Positions 1 to 9,774 of a stretch of 64,000 bases of DNA are shown piece after piece. Source of the stretch: Nymphaea colorata (taxonomy: Eukaryota; Streptophyta; Magnoliopsida; Nymphaeales; Nymphaeaceae). The number at the start of each line of letters is the position of its first letter. Position 1 is the first letter of the stretch. Where the stretch lies: contig NC_045143.1 of the NCBI RefSeq assembly GCF_008831285.2, positions 23,188,302-23,252,301 of the forward strand, read 5' to 3'. Both the position numbers and the translations under genes were made by a program. The notes beneath the pieces were generated by a model. That model had not been told where the DNA came from, made no database searches, and worked only from the letters and a program-made list of their open reading frames with translations.

Positions 1-184
1 AATATCCTTGTAATATGTGAAGTCTCTTAGGTTTCTATGATGTAATTAATGTCCTTGGAGCTTGTGAAATCTCCTAGGATTCTACGATTGGAGACTCTTA
101 GAATTCTGAAAATGAGATTATAAATAGAGGCCGTGCAAACCATTTTGGCTACGGCTTCTTCTCCTCAGTTTCTTCTTGTTTTCA

Positions 185-224
<40 letters not shown>

Positions 225-277
225 TCCTGCTTGAGTGCTGTTTTCGGGTTACAGATATTGGTGCTACATTTCTATCA
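1..277 (+). repeat. Partial copia LTR of the element A family
   Basis: This stretch is the 3' part of an LTR in plus orientation. It matches the reverse complement of the LTRs of element A (15246-15697 and 20233-20692), including the CT microsatellite near 188-222 and the terminal CTATCA. The LTR ends at 277 and is followed at once by Ty3 reverse transcriptase sequence rather than a primer binding site. It is therefore a 3' LTR or a solo LTR. The 5' part lies outside the window. If it is an intact insertion, the 5-bp target duplication should be GGTAA (278-282). Confidence 0.85.
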
Positions 278-473
278 GGTAAGGCCTAAAGACGTCATTC
301 ATTAGAGGCTGAAACATTGCCGCCGCGTTGGTGAGACCAAAAGGCATTACACGGAACTCGTAATGGCCGTCGGGTGTGAGGAAGGCGGTATTTGGCACGT
401 CTGCTTCTATTACTCTGATTTGGTGTAGCTGACTCGTAGGTCAAGCTTGGAAAAGAACGACGCTCCTTGTAAC
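278..473 (-). pseudogene. Ty3 reverse transcriptase fragment (middle part)
   Basis: On the minus strand this reads a Ty3-type reverse transcriptase core. The segment FSKLDLR, where the first catalytic Asp sits, is followed by a stop codon. The conserved block [14 protein letters not shown] is then visible nearer the left end. The usual GYHQI stretch after the catalytic block is corrupted. The sequence continues the fragment at 7527-7845. The two halves were separated by the solo LTR with the 5-bp duplication GTAAC at 469-473 and 7527-7531. This is a dead gene. Confidence 0.8.
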
Positions 474-1279
474 TGTAATGCTCGATGTCTTTCAGGCGGG
501 CCGGGTCGGGTCCAGATGCTTGGGCCGGCGGTGGCGGCGTTCGGGTAAGCCTTCAACCTCGCCCTAACTCTTCCTTCTTCTCCTCCTCCCTCTCCCATTG
601 TTCTGCCGTCTCCCCTCTCTGCCGCACGGCCTCCTCTTGTGCAGCCTCTCCCCTTCCATTTTTTTTGTTATTTCTCTCCCTCTCCTCCTCTGCTCGAGCT
701 CTCACTCCCACACTCTCTCGTCCTCTCTGCTGCACACTCTCCTTTTTTCCCCGCCCGTTTTCTTGCTGTTTTTGACTGTTTTGGGGCTGTTGGTTTGGAT
801 TGCAGTTGGGGACACATCTTTCCCCTCATAACAGCGACTAGACGGTGTTGGTGGTGGCGGCATTACACGATTTTTGCCGTTTGGGGATCGTTTGAATGCT
901 TGAGGTGGCTGCCGGAGGCATCGCAGCAGTTCGGATTCTTAAATTGGGGTGAGCAAGGCCTAATCGAGCTAAGATTGTTGTAAATTTTCTGTGGGTGTAT
1001 GTATAATTATTGTTTGAGCATGCTAGAATTTAAAATTGATGATTTGGGATGCATATTAGCGATGTTGCTTTTTGGGGAAAGTTTATGATTATGTTGAACA
1101 AGCGATGATTCTTGCCTATAATGATCTTTTAAGCTTGAGGTGTGAATTTTCGAAGCTATTTGGGAGCATGGTAGAGATTTGGATGTGGGTGAGAAGATTT
1201 AGAATCGTTTTAGTGAGCATGTGGCGCATACTTTTGTCAATGGGCGTATTTCTATGTTAGTTGGAGTAGAGCATGTAAG

Positions 1280-1554
1280 TGTTAGCGTATGGGGATCGGG
1301 TCTGTTCAGACCCGATCCATTCTCCTTATATCCACACGCCTAAAGTTACTAGGCGGTGGCTCTCTTGTAATTTTTTATCTTTTTATGTACAAATCTGTTG
1401 TACCCTATTAGGGTTATTCTTTAATTAAAGATTAAGGAACGCAGGGCTGAGTTAAGCCGGCTGCTCCCTTTCCTCCATCGTCTTCTTTCATCCTCTCTTC
1501 TCAACATATCTGTTTTGCATACGGAGAGACAAGTACTTTGTGAAGATTTTTACA
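1280..1554 (+). repeat. Element C 5' LTR
   Basis: It begins TGTTAGCG and ends TTTTTACA, directly followed by the primer binding site. About 17 bases from the start is a perfect palindrome with 12-bp arms (GGATCGGGTCTG) and a TT loop. A plausible TATA-like stretch and AT-rich core follow. Confidence 0.95.
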
Positions 1555-1567
1555 TGGTATCAGAGCC
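1555..1567 (+). other. Primer binding site of element C
   Basis: TGGTATCAGAGCC lies immediately after the 5' LTR. It is complementary to the 3' end of plant initiator methionine tRNA, the standard primer of plant copia elements. Confidence 0.9.
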
Positions 1568-1774
1568 AGGTTGCATCGTCCTCCGGTGAGTGATTTCAGT
1601 TTGATGTGATTAGCCCTAATCTGCCCTAAATTCTTTCTTTTCTGGCGTGATCATCCCTCTTTTCAGTTTCTGCCCTAAATCTTGCGTGATTTGCCCTAAT
1701 TGATTTGCCCTAATCGTTGTGCCCTAATCTTCTCATCGTTTTGCCCTTATTTTTGTCGTTGCCCTAAATCAATT
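1568..1774 (+). promoter_or_regulatory. Element C leader with repeated GCCCTAA motifs
   Basis: The untranslated leader between primer site and gag start has seven exact GCCCTAA copies and one variant within about 160 bases (1612-1769). They are irregularly spaced. The motif overlaps the core of plant telo-box sequences. A regulatory role is inference. Confidence 0.5.
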
Positions 1775-2698
1775 ATGGATCAGCCGACCCCCTCTCTTCT
1801 ATCTTCCAGCTTTCTCTCCCAACTTATTTCACAAAAGCTGAATCATAGTAACTATTTGACTTGGAAACGTCAAATAGTCCCTTTTATCAAAAGTCATAGA
1901 CTCTACGGGCATATCGATGGGACCACTCCAGCACCTCCTATGTATATTGACCGTGAAGTGAAGAAAACGGTAGTGGGAGATCAAGCTGCTGGGGCTGCGG
2001 CTATGAGTGAAATCAGATTTGAATATGAAACCATTACTGAAAATAATCCTGAGTATGAAGCTTGGGTGGCTCACAACCAGTCTCTTGTTGCCTATATTAC
2101 TTCTACTTTGTCAGAGGAAGTATTAGGAGGTATTGATGATGATTTAACAGCCCTAGAGTTGTGGTCTACCCTTGCCACCACGTATTCTCAAGTATCTGAA
2201 GCACGTTTTCTGCAGTTAAGAAGGCAATTTCAGGACATCAAGCGTGGGACGCGTACTGTTTTGGAATATTTGAATGAAATTAAAAGTGTAAGTGATCAAC
2301 TTGCTGCCATTGGACATCCCGTCAGCGACAAGGACAAAGTGCAACAAGCCTTGAGTGGATTGGGAACAGATTTTGATATTTTTTGCACAGCCTTGGAAGT
2401 CCTACCTATTCTTCCATCTTTCGAAGATCTCAAGGCTAAGTTATTTCAACACGAAGCTAGTCGTGTTCAGCGACAGAATTTGATTCCTTCCAACAGTCAC
2501 AATGTACTGATCACAGGGACACATGCATTGCAAGGGAATCGCACTCGTACTTGGATTCCTCAGGCAGGAATGGGAAGAGGGATTCTCCCAACACCACAGG
2601 GCATGAATACTACATCTGCCACATCTAGAAGGGTTCCGACTTGTTTCTATTGCAACAAGAGGGGGCATGTAAAGTCAGAATGTTGGCACAACCCGTAG
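1775..2698 (+). pseudogene. Element C gag
   Basis: A 307-residue capsid-nucleocapsid protein of copia type, starting at MDQPTPSL, which matches the start context of the related element A. The N-terminal half carries the UBN2-type gag fold pattern (NYLTWKRQIVPF near residue 25). A CCHC zinc knuckle, CFYCNKRGHVKSEC, sits at the C-terminus. It ends in TAG four codons after the knuckle, exactly where element A reads glutamine and continues into protease. The downstream region stays in the same frame. Gag alone can therefore be made, but pol needs readthrough. A longer upstream frame exists from 1700, but the leader and the homologue favour 1775. Confidence 0.85.
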
Positions 2699-5600
2699 AA
2701 CAAAAATAATCAGATTAGACGTGAGAACAAGGCAGCAGCAGGGTCAGCTTCATCATCATCTGGATCTAATGTTTCAGCAGACGTACAACAACTCCTCATG
2801 ACAGCCCTGTCTAAGCTTCATTTGAAACAAAACGAGCAAGGAGAATGGTATGTGGACTCTGGAGCAGCAGCCCATGTTACTGGTGACGCAGGTAATCTCT
2901 CTAGTGCTCTCCCTTATTTAGATAAAGGCTCAGTTGTCACGGGAGATGGTTCCCATCACACAATATCACACATTGGAAATGTACAAATTTCTATGGGCTC
3001 TTCTTCGATTCCATTAAAGAATGTTCTTGTTGTTCCAAGTGTCAAGAAAAATATTATTTCAGTGTCCAAGCTTATTGATGATACTCAATCCTCTGTTGAA
3101 TTCACACCCTCTTCTGTTTATGTCAAGGATGCTCGAACCAAGAAGACATTCGCTGAGGGCACTCGCAAAGGAGATATGTATGTCCTTGAAGGAGCTCCAC
3201 AGATGTCAAAATCTCACCCTTCCGATTCATGTTTTCCAAGTCATAGTGAAGTCAATGTCACAGAGTATAATAAACCATCCATTTGGCATGGTCGGTTAGC
3301 TCATTGTAGTCAATCTTTTGTTCGAAGTCTTGTTGCAGACGGGCTCTTAGATAAGTCCAGTCTGAGTTCTGTCAGTGAGTCCAGCATGTGCTCGAGTTGT
3401 CATATCTGTAAGAGCCATGCCCTTCATTTTCAATTAATAAATAAAAGAGCTCCAAAGGTTTTTGACACCATATATTCTGATGTTTGGGGCCCTGCTCCAG
3501 TTCCTTCTTCTTCTGGGAGTAGATACTATGTCATTTTTGTTGACTCATATTCCCGATATACTTGGATCCATTTCATGAAACACAAATCAGAAGTTTTTCG
3601 CCTATTCACTCAATTTCATGCCTTAGTTCAAAATAAATATTCCAGTAATATTGTGCATTTTCAATGTGATGGTGGTGGTGAATTTATTTCTAATGAATTT
3701 ACTGAGTACTTACTAGATAATGGGATCACTAGACAAATTTCATGTCCGCATACACCTCAGCAAAACGGAATTGCTGAAAGGAAACATAGGCATATTGTTG
3801 AAAGTGCACTTAGCATGATGCATGAAACAGACTTACCTATGACATTGTGGACCGAGGCTTTCCATACGGCTGTAGATGTTATAAATCGATTGCCATTGGC
3901 TTTGCTTGATGGAAAATCACTATTTTTTCTTTTACACCAAGAGCAGCCACGTTATGAGGAGTTGCGTGTTTTTGGATGTGTGTGCTATGTGCATGTTGAT
4001 GTTTCCTTGCGAAACAAATTTCAAGATCGTGCTGTTTTATGTAGATTTATAGGGTATGCTGAAAATTACAAGGGTTATAGGTGTTACAATCCTAAAACTG
4101 GGCGTGTACATATTTCACGGCATGTTGTATTTGATGAGAACAGGTTACAGGATCCCAAGGCTACTTCTGTGACACTCAAGGACAAAAATGAAGTTTATGA
4201 TACTTGGCTTCATGCTGAAATCTTAAGACAAGGGGCAGCAATGTTGACTGAGCACAATGAGCAAGTTGTTAATGAGCCCGAGACATCTGTAAGTAGTTCC
4301 TTGAGCAGCACTACTTCCTTGGACAGCATGCCTTCATCTTCTCAGCCCAGTGAGCCACCTATGCATAATCGGTTCTCAGGCCTGGTGTATTCTAGGCGAT
4401 CAGTTCCTACTGCAGTTCCACGCCAATCACAACGCGTGCGACATCCTATTGATAGATGGGTGAGCTATAACAGTTTTTCTTTGGATTTTCAGCTGTTTAT
4501 GACAGAAGTCAGCAAAAAGGTGGAACCAACATCTTATCACAATGCGAGTAAGGAAAAATGTTGGGTTGAAGCTATGAATGAGGAAATGGCAGCCTTGCAT
4601 GAATGTCAGACTTGGCAGATTGTCCCTCGTCCAGCTGATAAGAATGTTGTGGGATCCAAATGGGTTTATAAACTGAAATATAAACCAGATGGTAGCATTG
4701 ATCGGTATAAAGCACGACTTGTGGCGCGCGGTTTCACTCAGCAATATGGGGAAGATTATGATGAAACATTCAGTCCAGTCATCAAGATGGGAACAATCCG
4801 TGTCATTATTTCTCTTGCAGTCTCGTATGGATGGCCTCTCTATCAGTTAGATGTCAAAAATGCTTTTCTTCATGGAATTCTTAAGGAAGAGGTATACATG
4901 GAGCAACCTCCCGGCTACACTACTCATGATTCTCAAAAATGGGTTTGCAAATTACACAAGTCTCTATATGGGTTGAAGCAAGCTTCTAGGTCATGGTTTG
5001 ATCGTTTTTCTCATCACATACAACAAATTGGTTTTCTCCGAAGCTCTCTCGATCACTCTTTGTTTATCTATCGCACTGGAGAAGCTACCACCTGGTTACT
5101 TATCTATGTTGATGATATTGTTATAACTGGGAATTCTTCTTCACATATATCTTATGTTAAAGGTATGTTGAAGCAAGAGTTCAAGATGAAGGATCTGGGA
5201 GAATTGCGATATTTTTTGGGTGTCGAACTTGATAGGACAAATGATAGTTTGACTCTTACACAGCACAAGTATACCCTTGATGTTTTGGATAGGGCAGGTA
5301 TGACTAATTGCAAACCCATCACTACCCCTAGTGTTCTGAATACTAAATTGACTGCATCTGATGGAACTGCTGCATATTCCAATCCCACATTCTATCGCAG
5401 CATTGTTGGTATGTTACAATACCTTACCTTTACTCGCCCAGACATAGTATATGCTGTAAATCAGATTTCTCAGTTCATGCATGCATCCACTGAAGGACAT
5501 ATGGATGCTGCTAAGCGGATCCTACGGTATCTCAAAGCTACTCTTGGAGATGGACTAGTCTACACCAAATGTTCCAATGTTTCTCTTGGACATAGCATAT

Positions 5601-6087
5601 ATACATATACTGATGCCGACTGGGCAGGCGATCCCGATGACCGACGATCAGTTTCAGGTTTCTGTCTCTTTCTTGATTCTAATCTCATTTGTTGGAGCAG
5701 TAAGAAGCAGCGTGCTGTTGCACGATCTAGCACTGAGGCAGAATATAGAGCCATGGCTGCAGGGACGGCTGAAGCGTCATGGTTACGTCATTTACTTGGA
5801 GAGCTCAATCTTCCTATTGTTCGGTCATCATTACTATGTGACAATCAAAGTGCGATAAAAATTGCTTTCAATCCCATTTTGCATAATCGCACCAAACATA
5901 TAGAGATTTTGATCAACATTTCATTCGACAGAAGGTTGAAGAAGCCGAGATCTTGCCTACTTATATATCTACCAATGAACAGATAGCTGATCTTTTTACC
6001 AAAGGTCTCACAGGGCAGCATTTTTGGGATTTGAAGAACAAGTTGTGCATGATCAAATCTCATGCACAACTTGAGGGGAGCTGTTAG
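2699..6087 (+). pseudogene. Element C pol (protease, integrase, reverse transcriptase, RNase H)
   Basis: It continues the gag frame past the TAG at 2696-2698. In order it has protease (YVDSGAAAHVTG), the integrase zinc region (HGRLAHC and CSSCHIC), the integrase core with Asp in YSDVWGPAP, Asp in QCDGGGEF and Glu in [13 protein letters not shown], reverse transcriptase with YVDDIVITG, and RNase H with YTDADWAGD and SSTEAEYRAMA. A shift of frame near 5909, just after the TKHIEI motif, diverts the end of RNase H into a stop at 5984-5986. The proper end of the frame lies in the first six bases of the 3' LTR. The enzyme motifs themselves are intact, so the two lesions look recent. Confidence 0.9.
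6071..6081 (+). other. Polypurine tract of element C
   Basis: TTGAGGGGAGC directly precedes the 3' LTR. It is the expected plus-strand primer and also encodes the last residues of pol. Confidence 0.8.
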
Positions 6088-6356
6088 CGTATGGGGATCG
6101 GGTCTGTTTAGACCCGATCCATTCTCCTTATATCCACACGCCTAAAGTTACTAGGCGGTGGCTCTCTTGTAATTTTTTATCTTTTTATGTACAAATCTGT
6201 TGTACCCTATTAGGGTTATTCTTTAATTAAAGATTAAGGAACGCAGGGCTGAGTTAAGCCGGCTGCTCCCTTTCCTCCATCGTCTTCTTTCATCCTCTCT
6301 TCTCAACATATCTGTTTTGCATACGGAGAGACAAGTACTTTGTGAAGATTTTTACA
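6082..6356 (+). repeat. Element C 3' LTR
   Basis: A 275-bp copy of the LTR at 1280-1554. The single difference I see lies beside the loop of the U3 palindrome. It is followed by the duplication GTAAG. Confidence 0.95.
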
Positions 6357-7526
6357 GTAAGTTGGGTGTATTATTGGGAAGACGATTCAACTAAAGAAAG
6401 CTAATCAGAAGTGTGTTAGTGATGGTTTGATCGAAGCCTTGAGTTTTGACGTTTGGTGGCAACGTCAAGAAGTTGGGAAGAGGCCTATTGGAGGGCTTTG
6501 TAGGTCAACACTACCCGTCGACACCCTCTTGAGGCAATGACATGCCTCAATGATTTTGTTTTTGTTTGTTTTGATTGTGAAGTTGAACCAATAGAGAATT
6601 TAGTCATTTACCACCTGTGTATGTTTGCAGGTACACCAGGTACGTCCCGTCGACCCTAAGCGACTAGATTTGAAGCTCGAGGCATTTTAAAGAGTTTTGA
6701 GGGCACGCGACAGGTATGGCAACATTCTAGGCAAATCCCTGCCTGGGGCAAATGTGTGATTGTGTGTTCTTAGGATCGTGGGATCTTAGGATTGTGTTGT
6801 GATTGATTGATTGTTCTGTAAGTGAATGTGTGTATGCATGCAAATGAATTGATATATGATATGATCTGTTTTGAAAAGCTATTAGAAGCTTGTTTTGAAA
6901 ATGTTACGCATTTGCATGTGCATGCTAGTATTGATAACTGTTTAGGATAGATGAGGTGGGGTATCGAGTCGAGTGTCTCCTCGACCCCAAATTGTGCATT
7001 AGAAAGCATCCTAGAATGATAACTGCATAGGACAGCTACGAGCCTATCACAGATCGAGACTACTCTCTGTGGTTTGGCTAAGTTTTCCAAAGATGTGATT
7101 AATGTGATAAAGGATGTGAATGTTTTGTTTTGTTGCATACACATTGCTGCGGGCAATGATGCAAATGAATGAAATGGATGGTAGTTGTACCCATATTGTT
7201 ATGACGGCTAGCCAAGTGTAACGCTCGGCGTTTTGGGCAGAGCGGGTCGGGGTCGGGGTCTGTGGTTTGTAGTGCCGGCGCGTCGTGTTTTGGGTTATAT
7301 TGATGTCTTGTTGTTGTCAGGCATCAATCATATGGTTTGTGGCATTTTTGTCATACACATCGATGTAATTTTGTGTCAACTGAAATTGTTATATAAATGA
7401 AAGTTTGTCCCATTGTTTTGAATGGCATAGCTCCTTCTTTTTGATTTGTTGTGTGGTCACACTTCAACGCTTTATGTTAGAAAAAATAAATTTGTGTTTG
7501 AGGGTGAAAAAGGTTGGGGTGTGACA

Positions 7527-7845
7527 GTAACTCATCCAATAGATCCTCCACTATAGGTATAGGGTATCGATCTTTGATGGTGATGGCGTTGAGGGCCCGT
7601 TAATCTACGCATAATCTCCAATTTCCATCTTTCTTTCGCACGAGTAAGGCTGGTGAAGCAAAAGGACTCATACTCGGCTGAATGTCACCCTGCGCTAGCA
7701 TCTCTTGTACTAGTTGCGTGGGAATCTCTCTTTGGAACGGGTTGTATCGATAAGGGCGTTGTTTGATGGGGGCCGCGCTGGGTTGAAGATCGATCTGATG
7801 GTCGCACGAGCATGGTGGTGGTAGTCCCCTAGGGGCTGCAAACAC
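7527..7845 (-). pseudogene. Ty3 reverse transcriptase fragment (N-terminal part)
   Basis: The minus strand reads the classic start of Ty3-type reverse transcriptase: PYRYNPFQREI, then LVQEMLAQGDIQPSMSPFAS, then LLVRKKDGNWRLCVD. A stop follows where DYR is expected. Beyond it the frame still resembles the conserved RYPIP block before breaking at the solo LTR. It is part of the Ty3 relic that covers 278-9327. Confidence 0.85.
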
Positions 7846-8065
7846 ATCTGAGAACTCATTGAGGAGTGAAGATAAACGTACTCCATTTATTGCTGGCTTC
7901 GTTTCCGATGTTTTGATTAATTGATTTGCTCCATCAGACTCATGAGCAAGACAAAGCTTGTGGATGCCCCTTTGAACATCTTGTAATTAGCCATTTCTGT
8001 CGCTGTTGGTCGCGTGCTTGCCGAGAGCATCAGTCGATGGCCATCATGTTGTGTAAAGTGCATTC

Positions 8066-8469
8066 TCATGCCAACAAAGTCCCACACCACCTCGCCAAGC
8101 CTTCGTAACCACTGCATGCCCAATACGAGATTGGTGCCTGCCATGCTAACATGTACAACTGCACAGGAAAGCAATGGCCTTGAACCTCCAGCTTTTCTTC
8201 AGTGCAGCATCCCTTACATTTCATGCAGCATCCCTTACATTTCAGGGTAATGCCATCCCCTACCACCACGTCAAACACTGTGTATCAATCTTGCATCCCA
8301 GTGCTTTCACAGATTTTTCACGTATAAAGTTGTGAGTAAAGCCCGTATCGACCAGCACACTCACGGTTCGGCCTCTTAGCTTTCCTTCTACTCTCATCAA
8401 TTGAGGCACCTCGTTCCTAGCAAGTGCGTGCAGGGAGATTTCCGGCGGGTACCCCATGGTCGTATTCAC
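8066..8469 (-). pseudogene. Ty3 protease region
   Basis: Two overlapping minus-strand frames carry the retropepsin region. The segment VSVLVDTGFTHNFI contains the active-site D-T-G triad followed by the typical HNFI. The second frame continues toward the linker before reverse transcriptase. The shift of frame near 8265 shows it is not functional. A short direct repeat (CATTTCATGCAGCATCCCTTA-like, near 8205-8245) sits at this break. Confidence 0.7.
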
Positions 8470-9056
8470 GGCTGACGACTCACCCGACGCCCTGGTGGTG
8501 TCCCCTTAATTGGCGCCACTTCTTCTTCTTCCTCCACTAAGTACATGTGAAGATGCTTGCATAAATGCCCGACTGTCCACGGTTGGTCACAATGGAAGCA
8601 GATTCCTTGACGCCTTTTCTCTTGAATTTGTTCAGGTGTGAGGCGGTGTACGATTGGCCGGTTGGGTCCTTTTGTGGTGGGTGCCTTGCTTATCGATTTC
8701 TCCTGTTCGATCATGTACGTTGGGAGTGTGCGCAAAGCGTTAGATGTTCGATTGACGTGTGGTCCTGCTCCCGACGATGTGCCGTGGACCACACCTGGCA
8801 TATCGAGAAGAGAATCTCTGGCGGTTGGAGGAGGCGGTGGTGGCAGCGACGCAGGGGGACCGACGGGGCTGTGGTGTAGTTGCAAGGCGTCACGGAGGCC
8901 AGCTGTGACAACGGCTTGGATGGCGTTGTGCAATCGTGCTTCGGTGTCGGCGTGCGGTTGTTCAATCGTTTGTAGGCGGCGGTTGACTTCAATGATGGTC
9001 TCCTCTGTCCAGACATGATGGGCTTCGTTGGCAGCGAGAGCTACGTTGTTTTTCAC
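8466..9056 (-). pseudogene. Ty3 gag fragment with zinc knuckle
   Basis: A 196-residue minus-strand frame. The C-terminal part, RLTPEQIQEKRRQGICFHC continuing into DQPWTVGHLCK, is the zinc-knuckle signature seen in Ty3 gags where glutamate/arginine-rich sequence precedes a CCHC motif. An acidic stretch (VEEEEEVAP) follows. It starts directly after the 5' LTR and primer site. The protein is much shorter than a full Ty3 gag, so the capsid part has been deleted or scrambled. Confidence 0.7.
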
Positions 9057-9078
9057 GGCGGCATCGGGATCTGTTATG

Positions 9079-9092
9079 GCTCTGATACTAGT
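9079..9092 (-). other. Primer binding site of the Ty3 relic
   Basis: On the minus strand it reads ACTAGTATCAGAGC. This is complementary to initiator methionine tRNA with a mismatch, next to the LTR end. Confidence 0.6.
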
Positions 9093-9327
9093 TGATAGCC
9101 TCTAGGGCTATCAAGGGACTGGCGGCAAGGAGTAGGGAAGAGAACCAGAGAGAGAATAAAACCTCATCATAAATTTGCATTAGGGCAAATCACACCCAAA
9201 ATACTTACAACATAAAGCAAAGCGGGTCTCTATTAAATACCCAATCCAAATTGACTAATAACGATCCAAACTGGCTAACGTAAAATAAAACTTGTCTAAC
9301 ATTATTAAACTAAGTCAAAGCCTAACA
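9093..9327 (-). repeat. Ty3 5' LTR
   Basis: A 235-bp LTR in minus orientation, beginning TGTTAGGC and ending near GGCTATCA beside the primer site. The inner end holds a perfect 9-bp stem (TTGATAGCC/GGCTATCAA, 9092-9114). Base 9328 onward (GTTAT) would be the target duplication, but the partner is not in view. Confidence 0.75.
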
Positions 9328-9497
9328 GTTATCTAGCAGACTTTATGGACCTTATGAATATATGGTTATGAACTTATGATATATATCACATTATCTTATG
9401 TTATGTTTATTGATGTGTTAGAAGTAGAATCATATTGTAATTGTGTTATAAATTATGAGTACGAATGTTCATGAATGATGAATTGCAACTTCATAGT

Positions 9498-9774
9498 TGT
9501 AGAAACAAGCAACGCAAGAAGATAATGGAGAAGGAACACACGATATACGTGGAAAACCTCAGTAAGAGGTGAAAAACCACGGAGAAGCTCTAACCTAGGG
9601 GCAAGACCGCAACCCTAGGAGAGAGAATGTTATTTTCACTTAATCAACAATTACACAATAAGTGAGATAATATAAGAGGGAGGCCCACCTAGGGTACCGA
9701 GCCACCCTCGGTACCCACGCCCATGGGACCGGGTCCATATCCAGACCCGGTTCCCTATACAAGATATTCTAACA
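9498..9774 (-). repeat. Element D 3' LTR
   Basis: A 277-bp LTR in minus orientation, from TGTTAGAATATC (9774 downward) to TTTCTACA (9498). It is related to the 286-bp LTRs of element F. Its U3 holds two palindromes, one around GAACCGGGTC/GACCCGGT and one around GGTACCGAG/CTCGGTACC. Confidence 0.9.

Larger units (their letters stand above)
1280..6356 (+). mobile_element. Copia retrotransposon C, full length, recently inserted
   Basis: A 5077-bp element with 275-bp LTRs that differ, as I read them, at one base (C at 1309, T at 6111 or the equivalent position). It is flanked by the target duplication GTAAG (1275-1279 and 6357-6361). The order is LTR, primer site, leader, gag, protease, integrase, reverse transcriptase, RNase H, polypurine tract, LTR. 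A stop codon lies between gag and pol and there is a frame break in RNase H. The copy is therefore not autonomous as it stands, although it inserted recently. It is related to element A, with similar gag and protease. Confidence 0.95.
474..7526 (+). mobile_element. Solo LTR (about 2 kb net), interrupted by element C
   Basis: Outside element C, the segments 474-1279 and 6362-7526 form one unit. It begins TGTAATGCTCG, ends GGGGTGTGACA and is flanked by the direct repeat GTAAC (469-473 and 7527-7531). The net length is about 1.97 kb. These ends and the length fit long LTRs of Tekay/Del-type chromoviruses. No primer site, tract or coding sequence is visible, so it is most simply a solo LTR left by recombination. 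A second copy of the start motif (TGTAACGCTCG) occurs internally at 7217. An alternative is a truncated element with a 310-bp LTR at 7217-7526, but the outer duplication favours the long LTR. Positions 550-760 are strongly CT-rich and contain no credible gene. Confidence 0.65.
278..9327 (-). mobile_element. Ty3-type LTR retrotransposon relic, split by a solo LTR
   Basis: A degraded minus-strand Ty3/gypsy element. From right to left it has a 5' LTR (9093-9327), a primer site, gag with a zinc knuckle, a protease fragment and the start of reverse transcriptase. The reverse transcriptase reads up to 7527 and resumes at 473 after removal of the solo LTR that occupies 474-7526. It stops at the A-family LTR ending at 277, so the RNase H, integrase and 3' LTR are outside the window or lost. 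The gag style resembles chromoviruses of the Reina type, but no chromodomain is in view and the lineage is uncertain. Confidence 0.8.

Noticed and set aside
474-800. Solo LTR region read as a separate non-autonomous LTR element with a short LTR at 7217-7526
   Set aside because: The left end lacks the GTGTGACA terminus and primer site expected for a short 5' LTR. The GTAAC duplication fits the long unit better.
410-983. Several overlapping short open frames in a CT-rich stretch
   Set aside because: They arise from pyrimidine-rich composition inside the solo LTR. None has a recognisable domain, and frames on both strands overlap each other.
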